Source of the DNA: Clostridia bacterium
GTDB taxonomy: Bacteria > Bacillota > Clostridia > Oscillospirales > CAG-272
Direction: 5' to 3'
DNA: 64,000 bases
Assembly (NCBI GenBank): GCA_017465885.1
Contig: JAFTVG010000015.1
Span: 1 to 64,000 of the forward strand
Shown: positions 45,981 to 55,604 of the stretch, one piece after another
How the letters are laid out: each line of letters starts with the position of its first letter
How positions within the stretch are numbered: the first letter of the stretch is position 1
The notes under the pieces: model-generated
Seen by the model: only the letters and a program-made list of their open reading frames with translations
What the model was told of the DNA's origin: nothing
Database searches by the model: none
Position numbers and translations under genes: made by a program

Positions 45981-46589
45981 ATGACCGAATATCTGTTGCC
46001 TTTAGAGCAAATGATCGAGCAGTTAGGCTCTCTTCCCGGCGTTGGACGGAAGACTGCGGCGAAATATGCCTTTCATTTGCTTGAGTTGCCCGCGGAGGAC
46101 TTGGAGCAGTTTTGCGCCACCCTGCTTGAGGGCAAGCGCAGGATCAAGACCTGCAAATTCTGCAACAATCTGTGCCAGGGAGAGGTTTGCACCATCTGCG
46201 CCGACCCCAAACGGGTAAACGGTCAGATCTGCGTGGTGGAAGACGTGAAGACCCTGATGGCAATGGAGCGTTCAGGCGGCTATAAGGGCGAATATCACGT
46301 TCTTGGCGGTGCACTGTCGCCCATTGACGGTATCGGACCAGATCAGATCGACGTTGCCGGACTGATGAACAGGATCAAAAACGGTCCTCAGCCGATCAAA
46401 GAGGTGATCGTTGCCACCAATCCCACGGTGGAGGGCGAGACCACCGCACTTTATATCACAAGACTTTTAAAGGACACCGATATTCTGGTGACCAGACTTG
46501 CCTGCGGCATTCCCGTGGGTGCCGATCTGGAATATGCGGATGAGGTGACCTTAACCAGAGCCCTTGAGGGCAGACAAAGCCTGAACTGA
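45981..46589 (+). CDS. recR: Recombination mediator RecR
   Basis: RecR works with RecO/RecF to load RecA at gaps. The 202 residues have the helix-hairpin-helix (LPGVGRKTAAKYAFHLL), the four-cysteine zinc finger (CKFCNNLCQGEVCTIC), and the TOPRIM domain (ICVVEDVKTLMAMERSGGYKGEYHVL). There is no clear ribosome-binding site beyond the close coupling to ybaB. Confidence 0.97.
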   Translation: MTEYLLPLEQMIEQLGSLPGVGRKTAAKYAFHLLELPAEDLEQFCATLLEGKRRIKTCKFCNNLCQGEVCTICADPKRVNGQICVVEDVKTLMAMERSGGYKGEYHVLGGALSPIDGIGPDQIDVAGLMNRIKNGPQPIKEVIVATNPTVEGETTALYITRLLKDTDILVTRLACGIPVGADLEYADEVTLTRALEGRQSLN

Positions 46590-46630
46590 GGGCAAAAAAG
46601 TATAGGAGAGACGGCATTGCCGCTAAAGGA

Positions 46631-47188
46631 ATGAAATACCATACCCTAAAATTCGGTGAGCTGACCCGTCACCTGCCCATCTGTAAGGTGACTGACAGCC
46701 TTTATATTGCAGGCTTCGTGCTTCTTGGTGATGCGGCACTCAGCGAAGAGTGCGCCAAGGAGCTGATCGCCATTGCGCCCGAGTACGACTACATCCTTAC
46801 CGCTGAAGCCAAGGGCATCACACTGGTGCACGAAATGGCAAGACAGCAGGGCGAGGAAAAATATTTCATCGCCAGAAAGTACGCCAAGGCGTATATGACG
46901 GGGGTGTTCAAGGTGGACGTGCGTTCCATCACCACCGACAAGGTGCAGACCCTTTATCTTGATGCGGCAGATGCCGAGCTGATGAAGGGCAAAAGGATCC
47001 TCATTGTGGACGACGTGATCTCCACGGGTGAGTCGCTTCGTGCTCTTGAAGAGTTAGTCAAGCAGGCAGGCGGCATCATTGCAGGTAAAATGGCGGTCCT
47101 TGCAGAGGGTGGGGCGGCAGACAGAGAGGACATCCTCTATCTGCAAAAGCTCCCTCTGTTCCATCCCGACGGCAGCATTATGGAATAA
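46631..47188 (+). CDS. Phosphoribosyltransferase family protein (adenine PRT-like)
   Basis: A 185-residue type I PRTase with the PRPP loop RILIVDDVISTGESLRALE and the YFIARKYAKAY region seen in adenine-type enzymes. Probably purine salvage or a related regulator; the substrate is not certain. ATG 46631 has AAAGGA directly abutting it, while a better site AGGAG (46604-46608) lies 7 bp ahead of an in-frame ATT (46616). A rare ATT start giving five extra residues is possible. Confidence 0.8.
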   Translation: MKYHTLKFGELTRHLPICKVTDSLYIAGFVLLGDAALSEECAKELIAIAPEYDYILTAEAKGITLVHEMARQQGEEKYFIARKYAKAYMTGVFKVDVRSITTDKVQTLYLDAADAELMKGKRILIVDDVISTGESLRALEELVKQAGGIIAGKMAVLAEGGAADREDILYLQKLPLFHPDGSIME

Positions 47189-47263
47189 ACGTTCTCGGCT
47201 TTGCGTCATAAATAGTCCCTTTCTCCCGTAAACTGAAAGAGCAAGGATCGGGGAGGGAGAGAA

Positions 47264-47827
47264 ATGAAGGGCAGAGCAAAGGGTGTGCTTTCGGGCAGGC
47301 TGCTTTATTTCATAGTTGTGGCATTTGGTGCGGTGATGGGAGGTCTTTTGGGACTGCTCTTTGGAAAAAAAGCGGGCGGACAGTCCTTTGCGGGAGGCTT
47401 TGCCCACTCCTTTCCGGGAAGCTTTTCGCCCTCCGACCTTGCCTTAGCGTTTTTTTGGCAGTTTGCGCCTCTGGCGATGCTGTGGTACGCCGCGTGCGGC
47501 GCGCTGTTTCGCCCTACGGCGGTGCTTTTGCTGAGCATACGGTCTGTGCTTGGGGGATACGTTGCCCTTTTAGCTTGGAGGATCTTTTTTGCTGACGATC
47601 GAGCGACCTTGCTGTTGCTTGCCTTTTTCAGCCTTTTTGAGTTGACCGCTCTTGCGCTGTTTGCGGCTTTTTCCCACAGAGCAGAGGCGTTTTCGACCTT
47701 GGTGATGAAAAAGGGGATGAGGAAGAGGGCTCTTTGCCGTTTTTCCTCCGACCTGCTCTTTTATTACGGTCTGATTTTGTTTTTTTATATCGGGCGAGGG
47801 TGCGTGGTTGCCCTGCTGAATACGTGA
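47264..47827 (+). CDS. Hypothetical membrane protein
   Basis: A 187-residue protein with about four or five hydrophobic helices, basic at the start (MKGRAKGVLSGRLLYFIVVA). GGGAGGGAGAGAA precedes the ATG. The size and helices recall SpoIIM-type membrane proteins of spore-formers, but no specific motif supports that. The next gene starts 16 bp downstream. Confidence 0.65.
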   Translation: MKGRAKGVLSGRLLYFIVVAFGAVMGGLLGLLFGKKAGGQSFAGGFAHSFPGSFSPSDLALAFFWQFAPLAMLWYAACGALFRPTAVLLLSIRSVLGGYVALLAWRIFFADDRATLLLLAFFSLFELTALALFAAFSHRAEAFSTLVMKKGMRKRALCRFSSDLLFYYGLILFFYIGRGCVVALLNT

Positions 47828-47843
47828 AAGGATAACGAGCGCT

Positions 47844-48878
47844 TTGGAAATCAAGAAAAAAAAGAAGAAGTTTAATCTATACAATATGCTCAATCCGGAG
47901 CTTGACAGAAAGGATGCCAAGAAGGACGGTGACGTGGAAAAGCTGAATTTCGTCGGCTTTTTCAAGCTGGCGGGACGGCGGATCTCCACCATTTTGTCGG
48001 CGAATATTTTCTTCGTTCTGGGAAATTTTCCTGCCTTCTTCATTCTCGTCATTTTTTCGGGTCTGATCAACGATCATTCCATCGTTCCTCAGTCTCTTTC
48101 CTTTTCAAATTTATATGGAGCGATGCAGATGACGTCAAACTCGCCTCTTTCTGCGGTCTTGCAGGGCGTTTCGGGCACTCCCGTGACCGAAAACGAGTAT
48201 AATCTGCCTCTGCTGATCCTTTTCATCTGCCTTTCCTGCCTGGTCTTTTTGACCTTTGGCGTGGTCAACTGCGGATGTGCCCACCTGCTTCGCAGTGTGG
48301 TCCGTCAGGAGCCCGTCTTCCTGATGCAGGATTTCTTCGGCACCATCAAGAAGAATTGGAAGCAGGGTCTGGTGCTGGGGATCTTTGATCTGCTCTTCTT
48401 TGGGCTGATCGTTTACGACATCTGGGCGTTCTATTTGAATTACGCCTACAGCTTTTTCTTCTCCATCGGCTTTTTCCTGTCTCTGGGCATTTTCGTGCTG
48501 TATCTCTTTGCGAGAATGTATATGTATATGCTGACCATCACCTTTGATCTGAAGCTTTATAAGATCATCAAGAATTCCTTTATTTTTGCATTCTTGGGCT
48601 TCAAGCGCAATATTTTGGCGCTGATCGGTCAGATCGGGCTGATCGCCATTGTGGTGGCACTGATCATGACGGGTGCGCTGATGGCGCTGGGAGCAGTCCT
48701 GCCGCTGGTCATTCTGTTTGCGCTGGGCTTGTTTATGGGTTACTATGCCGCGTATAAGGTGATCAAAAAGTATATGATCGACCCTTACTACGATGAGAAC
48801 GGAAACCCCATCGATCCCGAGGCAGAGGACTGTCAGGAAGAGGATGAGGAAGAGCTTGAAGAAGGGGTAGAGGCTTGA
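47844..48878 (+). CDS. DUF624/YesL-type membrane protein
   Basis: A 344-residue protein starting at TTG 47844, with AAAGGA about 12 bp upstream. A lysine-rich start (MEIKKKKKKFNLYNMLNPEL) is followed by six hydrophobic helices; NFVGFFKLAGRRISTILSAN matches the opening of DUF624 proteins. The C-terminal tail is strongly acidic (EEDEEELEEGVEA). Function unknown; relatives lie near sugar transport genes. Confidence 0.7.
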   Translation: MEIKKKKKKFNLYNMLNPELDRKDAKKDGDVEKLNFVGFFKLAGRRISTILSANIFFVLGNFPAFFILVIFSGLINDHSIVPQSLSFSNLYGAMQMTSNSPLSAVLQGVSGTPVTENEYNLPLLILFICLSCLVFLTFGVVNCGCAHLLRSVVRQEPVFLMQDFFGTIKKNWKQGLVLGIFDLLFFGLIVYDIWAFYLNYAYSFFFSIGFFLSLGIFVLYLFARMYMYMLTITFDLKLYKIIKNSFIFAFLGFKRNILALIGQIGLIAIVVALIMTGALMALGAVLPLVILFALGLFMGYYAAYKVIKKYMIDPYYDENGNPIDPEAEDCQEEDEEELEEGVEA

Positions 48879-48908
48879 GCCCCGACCTGTTGAATATGGA
48901 AAACCGCG

Positions 48909-48960
48909 TCGCCGCCCCGGACGAGCTCTTGCAAGAGCGTTTCGGGGCGGCGCATTTTTT
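48909..48960 (+). terminator. Terminator after the DUF624 gene
   Basis: CGCCGCCCCG / CGGGGCGGCG with an inner GCTCTTGCAAGAGC stem, then CATTTTTT. Confidence 0.85.
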
Positions 48961-48964
48961 GCAC

Positions 48965-48993
48965 TTGACAGTGGAATTAAAATATTATATAAT
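48965..48993 (+). promoter_or_regulatory. vanW-type gene promoter
   Basis: TTGACA (48965-48970) and TATAAT (48988-48993), spacer 17 bp. Confidence 0.85.
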
Positions 48994-49071
48994 AAATTCG
49001 AAAAAAGCGTTGATTTTCCCTTTTCTTTTTTGACTATAAGGGTATAAGACTTTAAAAAAGGAGAATACTGT

Positions 49072-49899
49072 ATGGAAAAGCCAAAGAAAAGATCAAAGCT
49101 GCGGGCGAAATGCGGCGTGATGTATTATACCGCCAAAAGGAGAGCCAAATGGCTGACGATGAGCAAAACCTTTGCAAAGGAGCGAAAGAGCGAGCCGCTT
49201 CCTTGTCTGCAGTTTACCCACCGCACGCCTCTTTTGAGAAAACTCAGAGACGTGGATATGGTCTTACAGTATAACAAGATCACCAATCTGAAGCTTGCGG
49301 CAGAAAAGATCAACGGCGTGGTCATCAAGCCCGGTCAGATCTTCAGCTTTTGGTATCTGGTGGGCAAGACCAGTGCCAAAAAGGGCTACAAGGAAGGGAT
49401 GATCCTAAAAAGCGGCAAGGTGGACAAGGGTATCGGCGGCGGAATGTGCCAAATGACCAATCTGATCTATTGGATGACTCTACATACCCCCTTGACGGTA
49501 ATCGAGCGTCATCGCCACGGCTACGACGTCTTTCCCGATTCGGGCAGGACCCAGCCCTTTGCCAGCGGCGCTACCTGCTTTTATCCCCATCTTGACCTGA
49601 TGATCAGAAACGATACCGATCGCCCTTATCAGCTGGTGGTGCACGTGGGCGAGGAATTTCTGACAGGTGCCTGGCTTTCCACCCAAGCGCCCGACAGCTA
49701 TTACGAGATCCACGAGCGTAACCACGAGATGAGAGCCGAATTCTGGGGTGGATACAGCCGCCATAACGAGCTCTACCGCCAAAAATTCGATATGGAAGGA
49801 CGCTTTCTTGCAGAGGAATTCATCACCGCAAACGATGCGATCATGATGTATCCTCCCTTCCTTGCAGCGGAAAACGATCACACGGCGTACGACAAATAA
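49072..49899 (+). CDS. VanW-family protein
   Basis: A 275-residue protein with the VanW core: PGQIFSFWYLVGKTSAKKGY, GIGGGMCQMTNLIYW, and RHRHGYDVFPDSGR. No signal peptide. VanW proteins occur in some vancomycin-resistance clusters but also widely in Clostridia without them, and their activity is unknown. No other van gene is here, so resistance should not be inferred. AAAGGAGAATAC precedes the ATG. Confidence 0.88.
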   Translation: MEKPKKRSKLRAKCGVMYYTAKRRAKWLTMSKTFAKERKSEPLPCLQFTHRTPLLRKLRDVDMVLQYNKITNLKLAAEKINGVVIKPGQIFSFWYLVGKTSAKKGYKEGMILKSGKVDKGIGGGMCQMTNLIYWMTLHTPLTVIERHRHGYDVFPDSGRTQPFASGATCFYPHLDLMIRNDTDRPYQLVVHVGEEFLTGAWLSTQAPDSYYEIHERNHEMRAEFWGGYSRHNELYRQKFDMEGRFLAEEFITANDAIMMYPPFLAAENDHTAYDK

Positions 49900-50112
49900 T
49901 CTTCAAACGCCTTCAATTTCAAAAAACTTCCACAAATAGTTCGGATGATCCTGCCTATACTAAACACAGAGCGGTGAAGCGCACCGCCGAAGAGCAAGAG
50001 CCCTTTGGTGAAGCACGGCTTGCCGCTCGAAATGAAAAACAAATCAAAAAAAGAGCGGCAAGACCGGTTCAAAAGGATATTTTGAGCGTGGCGCCGCGTA
50101 TAGGAGATAATC

Positions 50113-50304
50113 ATGAGCAAGAATCAGAAGCTGGTACCCGAAGCAAGAGCGGCACTGGATAAGTTTAAGATGGAAGCGGCAAGCGAAGTGGGCGTAACCC
50201 TGAAGCAGGGCTACAACGGCGATCTTACCTCCAAGCAGGCAGGTTCTGTTGGCGGTCAGATGGTCAAGAAGATGGTCGAGAAGTACGAAAACGAGATCAA
50301 ATAA
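50113..50304 (+). CDS. Alpha/beta-type small acid-soluble spore protein
   Basis: A 63-residue SASP that coats spore DNA and protects it from UV and heat. The germination-protease site is visible in FKMEAASEVGV, and the second conserved motif is LTSKQAGSVGGQMVKKM. It shows that the host can form endospores. The leader contains a 10-bp inverted repeat CTTGCCGCTC (50019-50028) / GAGCGGCAAG (50053-50062). A weak sigma-G-like -10 (CTATACTA, about 49954) lies upstream. Confidence 0.93.
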   Translation: MSKNQKLVPEARAALDKFKMEAASEVGVTLKQGYNGDLTSKQAGSVGGQMVKKMVEKYENEIK

Positions 50305-50321
50305 TCTATCCCCCTATTTGT

Positions 50322-50362
50322 GCGGAGGAGTCACCGTCGGCGGCTCCTCCGCCTTCTCTTTT
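50322..50362 (+). terminator. Spore-protein gene terminator
   Basis: GCGGAGGAG / CTCCTCCGC, then CTTCTCTTTT. Confidence 0.8.
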
Positions 50363-50378
50363 GCCTGCGGGGCAAGAA

Positions 50379-50426
50379 TGAATATTTGGTGAATATCAAT
50401 GAATATTCGCTGAATATAGTGAATAC
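50379..50426. promoter_or_regulatory. Five helically phased ArgR-type half-sites
   Basis: TGAATAT or TGAATAC occurs at 50379, 50390, 50400, 50411 and 50420, that is every 9-11 bp. TGAATA is the half-site of the Firmicutes ARG box, and GAATATTC at 50401 forms a full palindrome. They lie 130-170 bp upstream of the arg promoter and very likely bind the arginine repressor ArgR/AhrC. Confidence 0.75.
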
Positions 50427-50553
50427 GAACCAGCACCTTAAAAAAGTCTGTTTTTTCAAAAGCATTCAAAAAATATGTGCAATATACACAAATATATCGG
50501 AATATGCTTTGTAAAATTCTACGAAATTTGGGGTAAAAAGCGAAAAAAAGGGG

Positions 50554-50582
50554 TTGCAATTTTCATCGAATTGTGGTAATAT
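50554..50582 (+). promoter_or_regulatory. arg operon promoter
   Basis: TTGCAA (50554-50559) and TAATAT (50577-50582), spacer 17 bp, 93 bp ahead of argG. Confidence 0.7.
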
Positions 50583-50674
50583 TTATGCATCGCGAAAAGC
50601 ACCGTTCGACCTTCCGAAAAAGGGTGGAAAAACGATGAATAAATAATGAATAAAATACACAGGAGGATCTGAAA

Positions 50675-51919
50675 ATGATCGTTAGAAAGAATAAAGAGAG
50701 CATCAAGAAGGTAGTTTTGGCATACTCCGGCGGACTTGACACTTCCATCATCATTCCGTGGCTGAAGGAAAACTACAACAACTGCGAGGTCGTTTGCGTT
50801 TCGGGCAACGTCGGTCAGGCAAGCGAGCTGGACGGACTTGAAGAAAAGGCACTGAAGACCGGCGCCTCCAAGCTCTACATCGAGGATCTCACCGAGGAGA
50901 TGCTCACCGAGTGCGTATTCCCCTGCGTGCAGGCAGGCGCAAAGTACGAGGGCTACCTGCTGGGTACCGCCTTTGCCCGCCCCATCATTGCAAAGAGAAT
51001 TGCAGAGATCGCCATCGCAGAGGGCGCAGACGCCATCTGCCACGGTTGCACCGGTAAGGGTAACGACCAGGTTCGTTTCGAGCTGGCGATCAAGGCGTTT
51101 GCTCCCGATATGGCAGTCATCGCTCCCTGGCGTGAGTGGGACATCCAGTCCCGTGAAGAGGAGATCGAGTACGCCGAAGCGCACAACATCCCCTTAAAGA
51201 TCAACCGCGAGACCAACTACTCCAAGGACAAGAACATCTGGCACCTGTCCCACGAGGGTATGGATCTGGAGGATCCCGCAAACGAGCCTCAGTACAGCAA
51301 GGAAGGCTTCCTTGAGATGGGCATCTGCCCCGAGCAGGCTCCCGACAAGCCCACCTACGTGACTATCCACTTTGAAAAGGGTGTTCCCACCGCAGTAAAC
51401 GGCGAAGAGATGAGCGCAACTGATCTGGTTCTGGCTTTAAACAAGCTGGGCGGTGAAAACGGCATTGGTCTTTACGACGTGGTTGAAAACAGACTGGTCG
51501 GTATGAAGAGCCGCGGCGTATACGAGACTCCCGGCGGAGAGATCATCTATAGGGCCCACGAGGTGCTGGAGACCATCTGCATCGACAAGGAAACTCAGCA
51601 CTACAAGGCGCTTATCGCACAGAAGCTTGCAGAGCAGGTGTATAACGGTCTGTGGTATTCTCCCTTGACCGAGGCGATCATTTCCTTCGTGAAGACCACT
51701 CAGAAGTTCGTGACCGGCGACGTGACCTTGAAGCTCTATAAGGGCAACATCATCAACGCAGGCGTCACCTCTCCCTTCTCTCTGTACGATCCCGAGATCG
51801 CAACCTTCGACGAGGACGAGGTATACGATCAGGCAGATTCGGCAGGCTTCATCAATCTGTTCGGTCTGCCCACCAAGGTCTATGCCCAGATGAAGGCGAA
51901 GAACGGCATCAAGGACTGA
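50675..51919 (+). CDS. argG: Argininosuccinate synthase
   Basis: Joins citrulline and aspartate with ATP to make argininosuccinate. The 414 residues have the ATP-binding motif [16 protein letters not shown], then [14 protein letters not shown] and the substrate loop [24 protein letters not shown] precedes the ATG. First gene of the arg operon argG-H-C-J-B-D-F, which encodes the whole route except N-acetylglutamate synthase, whose role ArgJ can fill. Confidence 0.97.
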   Translation: MIVRKNKESIKKVVLAYSGGLDTSIIIPWLKENYNNCEVVCVSGNVGQASELDGLEEKALKTGASKLYIEDLTEEMLTECVFPCVQAGAKYEGYLLGTAFARPIIAKRIAEIAIAEGADAICHGCTGKGNDQVRFELAIKAFAPDMAVIAPWREWDIQSREEEIEYAEAHNIPLKINRETNYSKDKNIWHLSHEGMDLEDPANEPQYSKEGFLEMGICPEQAPDKPTYVTIHFEKGVPTAVNGEEMSATDLVLALNKLGGENGIGLYDVVENRLVGMKSRGVYETPGGEIIYRAHEVLETICIDKETQHYKALIAQKLAEQVYNGLWYSPLTEAIISFVKTTQKFVTGDVTLKLYKGNIINAGVTSPFSLYDPEIATFDEDEVYDQADSAGFINLFGLPTKVYAQMKAKNGIKD

Positions 51920-52029
51920 GACGAAAAACTGAAAAACCCGTTTGTGCCTGGGGAATTTTCTTCAGGCACAAATGTCGTATTATAAGAAAAGTAAAAAACA
52001 CCCAAAAAGCGAAAGGATCTTCGTAAGTT

Positions 52030-53415
52030 ATGGAAAAAATGTGGGCGGGACGCTTTGAAAAGGCGCTGGATAAAAAGGCAGACGACTTTAATTCCTCCAT
52101 CCGCTTCGACTGTCGGATGTATAAGCAGGATATAGAAGGGTCGCTTGCGCACGCCGCGATGCTGGAGGCAAAGGGTATTTTAAAAAAGGAGGAGCTTGAC
52201 GCCATCTGCGGCGGACTTGCCTCCATCCTTGAAGATCTTGAAAGCGGCGCTCTGGAATTTGATATGAATGCAGAGGACATCCATATGTTCATCGAGGCAG
52301 AGCTGACGGCGCGCATCGGCGATGCAGGCAAGAGACTGCACACCGCAAGAAGCAGAAACGATCAGGTGGCGGTGGATATCCGCCTTTATTTAAGAGACGT
52401 CTGCGCCGAGCTTCGCGCTTTGATCGTGGAGCTGCTTTGCGCCGTGGTGGACAAGGCGGAGGAATATAAGGATCTGATCATGCCGGGTTACACTCACCTG
52501 CAAAGAGCACAGCCCATCACCTTCGGACACCACCTGCTTGCCTACGCCAATATGTTTTCCAGGGATATCGGCAGACTTGAGGATGCCGTGGCAAGAATGA
52601 ACTATTGCCCCCTGGGCTCTTGCGCGCTGGCAGGCACCACCTACGATACCGACAGAGAAATGACCGCAGAGGCGCTCGGCTTTGACGGCGTGATGGGCAA
52701 CAGCATCGACGGCGTTTCGGACAGAGACTTCTGCCTGGAGCTGCTTTCGGCATTTTCCGTTCTGATGATGCATCTTTCCCGCTTTTCCGAGGAGATCATT
52801 CTCTGGTCGTCGTGGGAGTTCAAGTTCGTGGAGCTTGACGACAGCTACACCACCGGCTCCAGCATTATGCCTCAGAAAAAGAACCCCGATATGGCGGAGC
52901 TTGTCAGAGGCAAAACGGGAAGAGTATACGGCGATCTGATGGCGCTGTTGACCACCTTGAAGGGTCTGCCTCTTGCCTACAACAAGGATATGCAGGAGGA
53001 TAAGGAAGCCATCTTTGACGCCGTTGACACTGTGAAGATGTGTCTTGAGGTCTTTATCCCCATGATCGCCACCATGAAAGCCATCCCCGAGAATATGTAT
53101 AAAGCCGCAGGTCAGGGCTTCATTAACGCCACGGACCTTGCCGATTATCTGGTCAGAAAGGGAATGCCCTTCAGAAGCGCCTACAAGGTGGTGGGGCAGA
53201 CGGTGGCTCTGTGCATTAAAAAGGGCGTTGTGCTTGACGAGCTGGCAATGGACGAGTACAAGGCGCAAAGCGAGCTGTTTGAAGAGGATCTTTATGAGGA
53301 GATCTCTTTAGAGACCTGCGTAAAGAAGCGTATTTCAGAGGGAAGCACCGGACCTGCATCGGTTGAAAAGCAGATCGCTTGCTTTAAAGAGAAGATCAAG
53401 GAGTTGAAGGCGTAA
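52030..53415 (+). CDS. argH: Argininosuccinate lyase
   Basis: Splits argininosuccinate into arginine and fumarate. The 461 residues have the fumarase/ASL superfamily signature GSSIMPQKKNPD, with MWAGRFEKALDKKADDFNSS at the start and TARSRNDQVAVDIRLYLRD. GAAAGGATC lies upstream of the ATG. The 110-bp gap from argG is the largest inside the operon and holds the inverted repeat TTTGTGCCTG / CAGGCACAAA (51940-51970), a possible processing hairpin. Confidence 0.97.
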   Translation: MEKMWAGRFEKALDKKADDFNSSIRFDCRMYKQDIEGSLAHAAMLEAKGILKKEELDAICGGLASILEDLESGALEFDMNAEDIHMFIEAELTARIGDAGKRLHTARSRNDQVAVDIRLYLRDVCAELRALIVELLCAVVDKAEEYKDLIMPGYTHLQRAQPITFGHHLLAYANMFSRDIGRLEDAVARMNYCPLGSCALAGTTYDTDREMTAEALGFDGVMGNSIDGVSDRDFCLELLSAFSVLMMHLSRFSEEIILWSSWEFKFVELDDSYTTGSSIMPQKKNPDMAELVRGKTGRVYGDLMALLTTLKGLPLAYNKDMQEDKEAIFDAVDTVKMCLEVFIPMIATMKAIPENMYKAAGQGFINATDLADYLVRKGMPFRSAYKVVGQTVALCIKKGVVLDELAMDEYKAQSELFEEDLYEEISLETCVKKRISEGSTGPASVEKQIACFKEKIKELKA

Positions 53416-53429
53416 GCCGATTTGAAGAA

Positions 53430-54356
53430 ATGAAAAAGGTATTTATCGACGGAAGCGCGGGTACCACCGGGCTTCGCATCAAGGAGCGGCTTTCGGCAAG
53501 AACGGATCTGACCCTGCTTACCCTGCCCGAGGAATTAAGAAAGGATGACGGGGCAAGAAAAGAGAAGCTCAACGAAGCCGATATCGTCTTTCTCTGCCTG
53601 CCCGATGCAGAATCCGTCAAGGCAGTATCGATGATCGAAAACGAGAATACGGCGGTGCTGGACACCTCCACCGCTCACCGTACTGCACCCGGCTGGGCGT
53701 ACGGCTTTCCCGAGCTTGGAAAGGACTATCTTGAAAAGATCAGAACGGGCAAGCGTATTGCAGTGCCCGGTTGCCACGCCAGCGGATTTATCGCGCTGAT
53801 CGCCCCCCTCGTGCGGGCGGGCATCATTATGCCCGACACCATCCTTTCCTGCACCTCGCTGACAGGCTACAGCGGCGGCGGCAAAAAGATGATCGCACAG
53901 TATAACGAGGAGGGCAGAGACTCCCTTCTTTCCGCTCCCCGAACCTACGGGCTCACCCAGACCCACAAGCATTTAAAGGAAATGAAGGCGCTGTGTCTTC
54001 TTGACGAGGAACCCCTCTTTATGCCCATCGTTTCGGATTTCTATAGCGGTATGAGCGTGTCCGTGCCACTGCACGATAAGCAGGTGCGGGGTATTCTTTC
54101 GGATATCAGAGAGGTCTACGCCTCCCTTTATAAGGGACCGATCGTTCGTTTTGTGGAGCATAGCGACGAGGAGGGCTTCCTTTCGGCGGGCAAGCTCAGC
54201 GGCAAGGACGGCATGGAGATCGCGGTCTTCGGAAATGAAAGAAGATTTACCTTAAACGCCCGTTATGACAATCTGGGCAAGGGTGCTTCGGGCGCGGCGG
54301 TGGAATGCATGAACATTCTGCTGGGTGTTGACCCCACCACCGGCTTGGAGCTTTAA
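53430..54356 (+). CDS. argC: N-acetyl-gamma-glutamyl-phosphate reductase, type 2
   Basis: Reduces N-acetylglutamyl phosphate to the semialdehyde. At 308 residues it is the short type 2 enzyme, with the nucleotide site FIDGSAGTTGLRIKERL and the catalytic cysteine in PGCHASGF. The long type 1 enzyme (about 345) has a different motif. Start ATG 53430, 14 bp after argH. Confidence 0.94.
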   Translation: MKKVFIDGSAGTTGLRIKERLSARTDLTLLTLPEELRKDDGARKEKLNEADIVFLCLPDAESVKAVSMIENENTAVLDTSTAHRTAPGWAYGFPELGKDYLEKIRTGKRIAVPGCHASGFIALIAPLVRAGIIMPDTILSCTSLTGYSGGGKKMIAQYNEEGRDSLLSAPRTYGLTQTHKHLKEMKALCLLDEEPLFMPIVSDFYSGMSVSVPLHDKQVRGILSDIREVYASLYKGPIVRFVEHSDEEGFLSAGKLSGKDGMEIAVFGNERRFTLNARYDNLGKGASGAAVECMNILLGVDPTTGLEL

Positions 54357-54372
54357 AAGTGAGGAAATAAGA

Positions 54373-55587
54373 ATGGTGAACTATATTGAAGGCGGCGTTT
54401 GCGCCGCAAAGGGCTTTTTGGCGGCGGGCATCCATTGCGGCATCCGCAAGAACCGCCAAAAGAGGGATCTTGCCCTGATCCTCAGCGAAAAAAAGGCGTC
54501 TGCGGCGGCGGTGTATACCACCAACCTGGTAAAGGGCGCCCCCCTGCAGGTGACCAAGGATCATATTGAGAACGGCTACGCGCAGGCGGTGATCTGCAAC
54601 AGCGGAAACGCCAATACCTGCAATGCCGACGGCATCGAGATCGCGGAGAAGATGTGCGATCTGGTGGCAGAAAAGCTGCCCGTTGCGGCAGAGGACGTGG
54701 TGGTCGCCTCCACCGGGGTGATCGGTCAAAGACTTTCCCTTGATCCCATCGCCGCGGGAATGGATGCGCTGGTTGCCGACCTTGGTAATAACGGTGATCA
54801 CGCGGCAGAGGCCATTATGACCACAGATACCGTAAAAAAGGAGGTCGCCGTTTCCTTTCAGGTGGGCGGTGTGACCTGCAAGATCGGCGGTATTGCCAAG
54901 GGCTCGGGAATGATCCACCCCAATATGGCAACGATGCTGGTCTTCATCACCACCGACTGTGCCATCAGCCCCGCAATGCTTCAAAAGGCACTTTCGGGCG
55001 ATATCAAAAGTACCTTTAATATGGTCAGCGTGGACGGTGACACCTCCACCAACGATATGGTCACCGTGCTGGCAAACGGTATGGCGGGCAACCCCGAGAT
55101 CGTTTCGGAGGGAGCGGACTTTGAGGAGTTCATGAAGGCGCTCAACGGCGTGACCGTGGCGCTTTGCAGAATGATCGCAGGCGACGGCGAGGGAGCTACA
55201 AAGCTTCTTGAATGTGCCGTCAGCGGAGCAAAGGACATTGAGACGGCAAGAACGGTTGCAAAGAGCGTGATCTGCTCTTCGCTTTTGAAGGCGGCAATGT
55301 TCGGAGCAGATGCCAACTGGGGCAGAGTCCTTTGCGCCATCGGCTACAGCGGTGCGAAGGTGGACGTCAACAAGATCGACGTGGACTTCCGCTCAAAAGC
55401 AGGCACCGTTTCGGTGTGCAGAGGGGGCGCAGGCATCGACTTTTCCGAGGAGATCGCCAAGAAGGTGCTTTCCGAAAAGGAGATCGAGATCCTGGTGGCT
55501 TTAAACGACGGCGATTGCTCCTCCACAGCGTGGGGATGCGATCTGACCTATGAATACGTAAAGATCAACGGCGATTACAGAACCTGA
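54373..55587 (+). CDS. argJ: Bifunctional glutamate N-acetyltransferase/ornithine acetyltransferase
   Basis: Transfers acetyl from N-acetylornithine to glutamate, recycling it. The self-cleavage and nucleophile site is in GMIHPNMATMLVFITTD (threonine of ATM). ATG 54373 with GAGGAAATAAG upstream is the start; the in-frame ATG 54325 lies in argC. The 404 residues are normal. Whether it can also use acetyl-CoA cannot be told, but no argA is present here. Confidence 0.95.
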   Translation: MVNYIEGGVCAAKGFLAAGIHCGIRKNRQKRDLALILSEKKASAAAVYTTNLVKGAPLQVTKDHIENGYAQAVICNSGNANTCNADGIEIAEKMCDLVAEKLPVAAEDVVVASTGVIGQRLSLDPIAAGMDALVADLGNNGDHAAEAIMTTDTVKKEVAVSFQVGGVTCKIGGIAKGSGMIHPNMATMLVFITTDCAISPAMLQKALSGDIKSTFNMVSVDGDTSTNDMVTVLANGMAGNPEIVSEGADFEEFMKALNGVTVALCRMIAGDGEGATKLLECAVSGAKDIETARTVAKSVICSSLLKAAMFGADANWGRVLCAIGYSGAKVDVNKIDVDFRSKAGTVSVCRGGAGIDFSEEIAKKVLSEKEIEILVALNDGDCSSTAWGCDLTYEYVKINGDYRT

Positions 55588-55604
55588 GAAGGGGGATAAA
55601 GAAA

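Noticed and set aside
49072..49899. Vancomycin resistance from the VanW-family gene.
   Set aside because: VanW relatives are widespread in Clostridia outside resistance clusters, and no vanH, A, X, R or S gene is present.
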